Origin: CAYGYG01 sp964354155
Lineage (GTDB): Bacteria; Hydrothermota; Tepidihabitantia; SM23-42; CAYGYG01
DNA: 27,653 nt
Assembly (NCBI GenBank): GCA_964354155.1
Contig: CAYGYG010000035.1
Location: forward strand, 1-27,653
Reading direction: 5' to 3'
Part shown: piece by piece, positions 23,387-27,653 of the stretch
Position numbering within the stretch: position 1 is the stretch's first letter
Layout of the letters: each line of letters starts with the position of its first letter
Translations under genes and position numbers: made by a program
The notes under the pieces: model-generated
The model's database searches: none
Told to the model about the DNA's origin: nothing
Seen by the model: only the letters and a program-made list of their open reading frames with translations

Positions 23387-23415
23387 TTGACGATTGAGAA
23401 ATGTTAGCATATATG
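23387..23415 (+). promoter_or_regulatory. Possible promoter for the gene at 23496
   Basis: TTGACG (23387-23392) is followed after 16-17 bases by ATATAT/TATATG. The block shares TTGACGATTG and a TAG-ATATG pattern with 21390-21418, upstream of the first array gene. The rest of 23249-23436 shows no gene. Confidence 0.45.
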
Positions 23416-23436
23416 ATTGGGGCATGGGGTCGGATG

Positions 23437-23477
23437 CAAATGACACGCCCACGGTCGCTGGGCGCTTCCAACCGTGA
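23437..23477 (+). repeat. Array hairpin element C
   Basis: GCAAATGACA leads into CGCCCA (23446-23451), a 7-base loop and TGGGCG (23459-23464), then CTTCCAACCGTGA. Flanks match B and D; the stem closes with an extra A-T pair not in B. Confidence 0.65.
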
Positions 23478-23495
23478 ATACTGGAAGGAGGTAGA

Positions 23496-23891
23496 ATGAA
23501 CACGGGAAAACAAGAGAACAGCGCGAGGTGGTACGGGATCATCTATCCACTGATTGTGTGTCTTTGTATCTTGCTTGGCCGCTGCATTCTCCCCGGCCTG
23601 TTGATCGATTTCTATGATACGACCGGCTACCACGCGAATGTTATGCTCACTACCGAGACTTCAAGCGGCGGGACGGCGCACGGTTTCCAAATTGATCCCT
23701 GGGATACGACAGATTTCAGATTGAGGAGTGACGGACAGTGTGGTTGGGTCGTGCGTCTTGTTGAGAATGAACGACAAATTTTCGCCGACAGCGGGGTTGT
23801 CTACATCCGCGATATTGAAGGGAAACGACCTTCCTGTCTCATCAGGGACGAAGCTGTCGATAGTTTCGAGATCGAATGGGATGTGGAATAA
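23496..23891 (+). CDS. Small membrane-anchored protein, unknown function
   Basis: The 131-residue protein has an ATG with AGGAGG 5-6 bases upstream. A hydrophobic segment (about residues 13-37, IIYPLIVCLCILLGRCILPGL) is followed by about 90 residues that look like a beta-sandwich, with VMLTTETSSGG, WDTTDFRLRS and CGWVVRLVENE. The outer domain ends in acidic strands (SFEIEWDVE). I do not recognise the family. It forms a one-gene unit between hairpin elements C and D. Confidence 0.7.
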   Translation: MNTGKQENSARWYGIIYPLIVCLCILLGRCILPGLLIDFYDTTGYHANVMLTTETSSGGTAHGFQIDPWDTTDFRLRSDGQCGWVVRLVENERQIFADSGVVYIRDIEGKRPSCLIRDEAVDSFEIEWDVE

Positions 23892-23900
23892 TGTCTCTGA

Positions 23901-23943
23901 TCCAAATGACACGCCTACGAGCGGAGGGCGTTCTCAATCATGA
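23901..23943 (+). repeat. Array hairpin element D
   Basis: TCCAAATGACA, CGCCTACGAGCGGAGGGCG and TTCTCAATCATGA give the clearest view of the flanks. The stem CGCC/GGCG is shortened by a T in place of C. It begins 9 bases after the 23496 gene stop. Confidence 0.65.
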
Positions 23944-23959
23944 ACACAAATATGAACCC

Positions 23960-23987
23960 TTGACACCAGCGCTGGGCCAGATATCAT
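23960..23987 (+). promoter_or_regulatory. Leaderless-type promoter for the protease gene at 23994
   Basis: TTGACA (23960-23965), 16 bases, TATCAT (23982-23987), 6 bases, then ATG. The geometry is identical to 20653-20687 and 27569-27603. No Shine-Dalgarno is present. Confidence 0.75.
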
Positions 23988-23993
23988 ATACAG

Positions 23994-25037
23994 ATGAGCA
24001 AGAAACATAAGCATGTCTTCTTCGCACCTGCGCAACCGGCTCGCCAGATAACCTCTCTGTTAGATCACATGGTTGATGGCTGTGAATTCCAAAGTCTTCT
24101 CAAACATAAGATGGTGCAGTTGGACGTACATCAAGAAATCGTAAAGTCGCTGAGAGAAATCCGCGAGACAAGAGGTCGTCCCGTGTTATGTTACCTGGCG
24201 AATATGGTCAAGCAAGGTATCCGTCAGTCCATTTCAATTGATTATACAGACGACTTACCGTTTACAGAGATGGTTGCATCAGTGCCCCCTGCCGAAGAAG
24301 CCGTCGATTTTATAGTCGTTACGCCGGGCGGTTCTGCAGAACAAGTCGCGAAATTCGTGGAGAGACTTCGCCCGCGATTCAAAGATGTCGTTTTTCTGCT
24401 GCCCAGCACTGCAATGAGTGCCGGGACAATCTTTTGTCTGTCCGGGAACGATATTATTATGCCTCCTACTGCCTTCATCGGGCCCATCGATCCGCAGGTG
24501 CCTGGCCCGGATGGACGATACATCCCCGCACAGGCGATTCTCACTCTCATTGAGGACATCAAGATTCGCGGTCAGGCGAGAATAGAGAAAGGGGAATCCC
24601 CCGATTGGACTGATCTACAGATACTAAGACAGATGGACAGCAAGGAAATCGGCAACGCGCTCAACGCAAGCAGGTATTGTATTGAATTGGCAGAGAACTA
24701 CCTTGCGACCTATAAATTCCAGCATTGGACCACACATCAAGATGGCCGACCGGTAACCGAGGCCGAGAAGAAGACAAGAGCAAGTCAGATCGCGATAATG
24801 CTTTGTAGTCACGACGTATGGAAAACTCATAGTCGGGGCATAACTAGAGAAGCTGCGTGGAATCTCTGCAAGATAAAGGTTACCCATGCAGAGAGCATCC
24901 CTGGGTTGAATACAGCCCTACGAAGATTCTGGGCGCTGATCTACTGGGTATTCGAGCAGACGCCGGCTTACAAGCTGTTCGTCTCAGACAATTACGGGCT
25001 TTTTAGAAGCGACCCAGCTCTTGCCAGAAAGGAGTAA
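23994..25037 (+). CDS. SDH/SppA-like serine protease of the ClpP-crotonase fold
   Basis: The 347-residue protein matches the serine dehydrogenase proteinase (SDH_sah) group, soluble relatives of signal peptide peptidase SppA. The core has FIVVTPGGSAEQ (about 107-117), then LLPSTAMSAGT with the likely nucleophile Ser142, and GPIDPQVPG (163-171), a family signature. There is no signal peptide or membrane segment, so it is probably cytoplasmic. A 160-residue C-terminal helical part includes TEAEKKTRASQIA and an HDVWKTHSRGI stretch. It has a leaderless-type promoter and is followed after 4 bases by a 72-residue gene, a two-gene unit between elements D and E. The substrate is unknown; a defence role is only a possibility. 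Confidence 0.85.
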   Translation: MSKKHKHVFFAPAQPARQITSLLDHMVDGCEFQSLLKHKMVQLDVHQEIVKSLREIRETRGRPVLCYLANMVKQGIRQSISIDYTDDLPFTEMVASVPPAEEAVDFIVVTPGGSAEQVAKFVERLRPRFKDVVFLLPSTAMSAGTIFCLSGNDIIMPPTAFIGPIDPQVPGPDGRYIPAQAILTLIEDIKIRGQARIEKGESPDWTDLQILRQMDSKEIGNALNASRYCIELAENYLATYKFQHWTTHQDGRPVTEAEKKTRASQIAIMLCSHDVWKTHSRGITREAAWNLCKIKVTHAESIPGLNTALRRFWALIYWVFEQTPAYKLFVSDNYGLFRSDPALARKE

Positions 25038-25041
25038 TGGC

Positions 25042-25260
25042 ATGAATAGAAACGAGTTACTGAAGTTGGCTGGATTCTCGGATGAATTCATCAAGACACT
25101 TGATGAGTTCAGCCGGGACGTGCCTGAAATCGTTGTCCCCGAGTTCTCGCTCGGCGATGAGGCTGTCGCCGGAACAGGCAGCGGTTCGCTTGTTGTCAGC
25201 AAACCCCGCATTCTGGCTTCATCTACAATGATTGTGCGTCACGGTAGAACCTCGGCTTGA
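25042..25260 (+). CDS. 72-residue protein paired with the SDH-like protease
   Basis: The ATG at 25042 has GGAG 7 bases upstream, inside the end of the protease gene, so the two are co-translated. The protein begins with a charged helix (MNRNELLKLAGFSDEFIKTLDEF) and continues with an acidic, glycine-rich middle (VVPEFSLGDEAVAGTGSGS). Its tail is basic. It has no known motif. Its size and tight coupling suggest a substrate, inhibitor or adaptor of the protease; this is inference. Confidence 0.65.
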   Translation: MNRNELLKLAGFSDEFIKTLDEFSRDVPEIVVPEFSLGDEAVAGTGSGSLVVSKPRILASSTMIVRHGRTSA

Positions 25261-25277
25261 ACCTCTGCCGGAGTCCG

Positions 25278-25348
25278 GCTAACAGTCTTCATTTGCACGT
25301 AGGTCCAAACCACATGCCCACGCTCGAAAGGCATTCTTAGGCGTTAGC
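25278..25348 (+). repeat. Array hairpin element E with GCTAAC/GTTAGC ends
   Basis: GCTAAC (25278-25283) and GTTAGC (25343-25348) are perfect inverted ends. Between them, TCCAAACCACA, TGCC (25315-25318), an 11-base loop and GGCA (25330-25333), then TTCTTAGGC, align with the cores of B and D. The end pairs have the form of integron attC R''/R' boxes, though L boxes are not obvious. Confidence 0.55.
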
Positions 25349-25361
25349 ACAGGAGGCTCGG

Positions 25362-26348
25362 ATGGCGCTGGAAAGAGGTCAATTCGTCTTTCTCCTCAAG
25401 CAGATATCACATGGTCGTGTTGAAACACTCCCGGGCATTCTCAAACAGCTATTCAACTACCTCGCCTCAGAAGCCAGTGCCAACAAGGTCTACCAGGAAT
25501 ATGAGAAACGGATAGAGGATTGGTCAAATTGGCTTGCGGACCCGACAAGTCTCCCGATGCACTGGGAGATGCCGTCCAGCACCGCGGACGCGAAATCTCT
25601 CTCGTACGCTTTATACTGGACAATCGCCGAAACGAAGGGCGCGGTGACGCACTTTCCTCTATTATTGTTTGGTAAGATGGGTGTCGAGGAGAACATCCAG
25701 GACTTCAATCATACTTTTTTTGATTATTTCGCCCGCGCACTCGATGATATCTATGAAGCCGATCCCGGACGGCGACAAGTCCCCGATCCAACGAGTTCTG
25801 AGGAGGTGGCTGTGAACGTAGATCCGTCTTGGAATCGTAGAGTATTCGTTGTGTCTGGCAGAAACAAGAAGATTAATGATTCCATATTTCAATTTCTTCG
25901 GAGTGTCGGCATCGAGCCCATCGAATGGGGAATGGCTAAGTCCTTGACCGGCAAACCCTTGTCCTACATTGGTGAAATAGTGGACGCTGCATTCAAATAC
26001 GCAAAAGCAGTCATCGTACTGTTGACACCTGATGATGAAGTTAGACTTCGGACCGAACTACAGCTCCATGATGACCCCGCTATCGAGAAGGAATTCGCGA
26101 TGCAACCGAGACCGAACGTCATTTTTGAAGCCGGAGCCGCACTGGCTTCAAAAAGAGAACAAACCATCATTGTCGAATGTGGTACCGTGAAAGAGTTTAG
26201 TGACATTGCAGGTCTCCACCTCATCAGACTCGATAACTCTGCTAAGAAGCGGAAGGAACTTGTTGACGCCTTGGCAAGGGTTGGAGTGCTGACGGACACA
26301 TACGACAAGACTGACTGGTTCAGTGTGGGTGACTTCACGATAGTCTAA
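25362..26348 (+). CDS. TIR-like nucleotide-binding domain protein (PF10137/CAP12 type), probable defence effector
   Basis: The 328-residue protein has two parts. Residues 160-308 are a TIR-like domain of the PF10137 group, with RRVFVVSGRNKKIND, EPIEWGMAKSLTGKPLSYIGE, VIVLLTPDDEVRLR and PNVIFEAGAAL. The glutamate in FEAG (Glu256) is at the place of the catalytic residue of NAD-cleaving TIR enzymes. This domain is the effector part of Cap12 and of some Pycsar TIR proteins. Residues 1-150 are a helical, aromatic-rich region I do not recognise, possibly the sensor. No cyclase gene is nearby. AGGAGG lies just before the ATG. A membrane-protein gene follows 50 bases downstream. NADase activity and defence are inferred from the family. 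Confidence 0.85.
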   Translation: MALERGQFVFLLKQISHGRVETLPGILKQLFNYLASEASANKVYQEYEKRIEDWSNWLADPTSLPMHWEMPSSTADAKSLSYALYWTIAETKGAVTHFPLLLFGKMGVEENIQDFNHTFFDYFARALDDIYEADPGRRQVPDPTSSEEVAVNVDPSWNRRVFVVSGRNKKINDSIFQFLRSVGIEPIEWGMAKSLTGKPLSYIGEIVDAAFKYAKAVIVLLTPDDEVRLRTELQLHDDPAIEKEFAMQPRPNVIFEAGAALASKREQTIIVECGTVKEFSDIAGLHLIRLDNSAKKRKELVDALARVGVLTDTYDKTDWFSVGDFTIV

Positions 26349-26398
26349 CCGACCATTATGAATCACAGGTAGAAGGACATCGAAACCAAGGAGGTGTT

Positions 26399-26986
26399 GT
26401 GAAGAATGCGATCATCATTCTGCTTTCTCTCGCAATTGGTTATATCGCCTGTCTGGTTGTCACCCCTGACTCACAGCCCACCCTTATGGCGTCCATTTCA
26501 CAGGGCACAAGTCTTTTTTTGGGTATTGTGGCGGGAGCCGCAATTTGGTTGCTGACCGGCTGGATTCACAGTTCACAGCAGAGCAAACAGAGTTTGCACA
26601 ACCTCAAATTCGAAATCAAGTACAACATCAGTAAAATCGAGGGGTGGCTTGAAGGCCTGACCCGATATCGTAACGCGGTCAATTCTGATTCCCTGCACCG
26701 GTTCTACGTCTACTTCGACTTATCGCACATTGTGACTAACACGACCAACGAGATGCTCGTCTCGGGCAGACTTTATGAGTACCTTGTGCAGGAAGAAATC
26801 GGTACGCTCTTACGTTTCCTCAATGACTGTTCATTCCCCTCTGAACGATACATGATGAATCAGCTGGATGAAAACATCAAATCATTTGACAAGAAGAAAG
26901 CAAGTGGAGATGTGGACTACTGGGAGGGGAAGTTCAAGCAACACAAGAAACAACTGGAGAGTATATTGCTGAAACTAGGGCAGTAG
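26399..26986 (+). CDS. Two-helix membrane protein downstream of the TIR-like gene
   Basis: The 195-residue protein starts at GTG 26399 with AGGAGG 4 bases upstream. Two membrane helices (residues 3-21 and 36-55) are followed by about 140 mostly helical, charged residues, including a likely coiled coil near the end (WEGKFKQHKKQLESILLKLG). I do not recognise the family. The spacing of 50 bases and lack of a promoter suggest an operon with the TIR-like gene. A membrane partner or target of the effector is possible. Helical membrane proteins of unknown role are also common in accessory regions. Confidence 0.7.
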   Translation: MKNAIIILLSLAIGYIACLVVTPDSQPTLMASISQGTSLFLGIVAGAAIWLLTGWIHSSQQSKQSLHNLKFEIKYNISKIEGWLEGLTRYRNAVNSDSLHRFYVYFDLSHIVTNTTNEMLVSGRLYEYLVQEEIGTLLRFLNDCSFPSERYMMNQLDENIKSFDKKKASGDVDYWEGKFKQHKKQLESILLKLGQ

Positions 26987-26995
26987 TCTTGCCTA

Positions 26996-27334
26996 TTACC
27001 TCATGGCTTCATGTGACTTCTTAAACAGTCTTCCGATTGCCCTTAGCGACATCCCTCGTTCTCGCCACAACTTGGCCCGGCCTTTCGAATAGACACCCCT
27101 TTCCTCTGCCACGATCCTGTAGGCCCTCTCTCTCGAGACCCCAAATTCCTCTCCGACCTTGGTAAAAGATAGCCCTTCTCCATACCGTATGCAAACCGCG
27201 ACTTTGTCGACTGGCTTGCGCGGATCGGTTGAAGGGAAATACACCAGCTTGCCCGCGCCCAACTGGAAGACCTTTTCCTTGATCCCGGCTGGCAGGTCAT
27301 TGAATACTTCACTGGCTTTGTGCAGTCTACCCAA
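26996..27334 (-). CDS. Mor-like helix-turn-helix transcription regulator
   Basis: The 112-residue protein begins with a region like the Mor family of phage Mu-type activators (DLPAGIKEKVFQLGAGKLVYFP). A helix-turn-helix then follows (GLSFTKVGEEFGVSRERAYRIV). A second short helix-turn-helix-like stretch (GMSLRAIGRLFKKSHEAM) ends the protein. The TTG start at 27334 has GAGG about 7 bases upstream and a strong promoter. It is the only minus-strand gene in the array and converges on the 26399 gene with 9 bases between stops. Targets are unknown; a remnant of a phage or mobile-element regulator is the main alternative. Confidence 0.65.
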   Translation of the reverse strand: MGRLHKASEVFNDLPAGIKEKVFQLGAGKLVYFPSTDPRKPVDKVAVCIRYGEGLSFTKVGEEFGVSRERAYRIVAEERGVYSKGRAKLWRERGMSLRAIGRLFKKSHEAMR

Positions 27335-27352
27335 GTAACACCTCGCCCTCCA

Positions 27353-27380
27353 ATTATACGTGCCTTGCCCTGGAAGTCAA
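27353..27380 (-). promoter_or_regulatory. Strong promoter of the Mor-like gene
   Basis: On the minus strand TTGACT (27380-27375), a 16-base spacer and consensus TATAAT (27358-27353). The transcript leader is about 12 bases and includes the Shine-Dalgarno-like GCGAGG. Confidence 0.8.
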
Positions 27381-27464
27381 CCCAAAATGTTAACGATTTA
27401 TACGCTATTAACACGATCCCCCCAAAACCGGTGTACTTTTGGACCCCTTTTGGACCACTTTTGA

Positions 27465-27505
27465 CCAAATGACACGATCCCGGCCCCCGGGTCGTCTCAA
27501 TCCTG
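27465..27505 (+). repeat. Array hairpin element F, preceded by tandem 10-mers
   Basis: CCAAATGACA is followed by CGATCCCGG, a 3-base loop and CCGGGTCG, then TCTCAATCCTGG. The stem is wholly different from B to D but is strong, with one bulged base, and the flanks are conserved. Just before it, CTTTTGGACC-like 10-mers occur three times (27436-27466). Positions 27381-27464 hold no gene. Confidence 0.6.
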
Positions 27506-27568
27506 GACAGATACCCGCCTGTTGACAGACGACATATTTTGGCATATTCAATGGGCGCACGGTCGATC

Positions 27569-27596
27569 TTGACTTTTGAAGAAACTCAACTATCAT
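27569..27596 (+). promoter_or_regulatory. Leaderless-type promoter for the gene at 27603
   Basis: TTGACT (27569-27574), 16 bases, TATCAT (27591-27596), 6 bases, then GTG. This is the third example of the same fixed geometry in the window. Confidence 0.75.
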
Positions 27597-27602
27597 TAAA
27601 CC

Positions 27603-27653
27603 GTGAACGACCCCTACAGTCAGATCTACCCCCTATACGACGACCTGATGAGT
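27603..27653 (+). CDS. 5' end of a probable SAM-dependent methyltransferase (partial)
   Basis: The frame starts at GTG, exactly 6 bases after a TATCAT -10, and runs off the right edge. The 17 visible residues include YSQIYPLYDDLMS, which resembles the N-terminal Y-x-x-x-YD-x-LM motif of many class I methyltransferases. No catalytic motif is in view, so the family is tentative. The start is supported by the promoter geometry. Confidence 0.5.
   Translation, partial: MNDPYSQIYPLYDDLMS

Noticed and set aside
27525..27555. Second promoter TTGACA with TATTCA upstream of the gene at 27603
   Set aside because: The -10 is poor and a far better promoter with the fixed leaderless geometry lies closer to the gene.

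Overview
The window is a scaffold piece with two runs of 100 N from an uncultured, probably anaerobic bacterium. It is moderately GC-rich in its core and more AT-rich in parts of the right-hand accessory region. The core genes are bacterial: a full division and cell-wall (dcw) cluster, flavin-dependent ThyX, and iron-sulfur and ferredoxin-thioredoxin reductase proteins. MurE carries the DNPR motif expected for meso-diaminopimelate peptidoglycan. The dispersed repeats and gene content resemble uncultured candidate phyla of the WOR-3/TA06 kind, but that placement is a guess.

Layout: (1) Positions 1-884 hold the end of a membrane gene and several copies of a short repeat arranged as inverted pairs. 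One pair encloses a small GIY-YIG nuclease gene. (2) Positions 885-16752, all on the minus strand, are the dcw operon in the order mraZ, STAS gene, rsmH, ftsL, ftsI, murE, murF, mraY, murD, ftsW, murG, murC, murB, short ftsQ-like gene, ftsA, ftsZ. Most junctions overlap or abut. The mraZ promoter has three TGGG boxes that look like an MraZ autoregulatory site. rsmH is broken by a one-base shift at a run of nine A. (3) Positions 16983-20254 on the plus strand carry a small exported or membrane protein, a tandem-domain ThyX, a NifU/IscU scaffold, a small zinc-ribbon protein and a ferredoxin-thioredoxin reductase catalytic chain fused to rubredoxin. (4) Positions 20255-20686 are repeats, including a gene-less version of the inverted pair seen around the GIY-YIG gene. 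(5) Positions 20687-21380 hold a zinc-ribbon/glycine-rich repeat protein and an initiator tRNA-fMet with clear promoter and terminator. (6) Positions 21390-27653 are an accessory array of mostly unknown genes. At each boundary between gene units there is one same-orientation hairpin element with conserved flanks and a stem that changes sequence but keeps pairing. The array includes an SppA/SDH-like serine protease with a 72-residue partner, a TIR-like (PF10137-type) protein followed by a membrane protein, a Mor-like regulator and the start of a probable methyltransferase.

Most of the clearest promoters have a spacer of exactly 16 bases. Three share the geometry TTGACW-N16-TATCAT-N6-start codon, which places transcription start on the start codon and predicts leaderless mRNAs. 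The two most unusual structures are the GIY-YIG inverted-repeat element with its empty copies and the cassette-like array on the right. No integrase or transposase is visible in the window.
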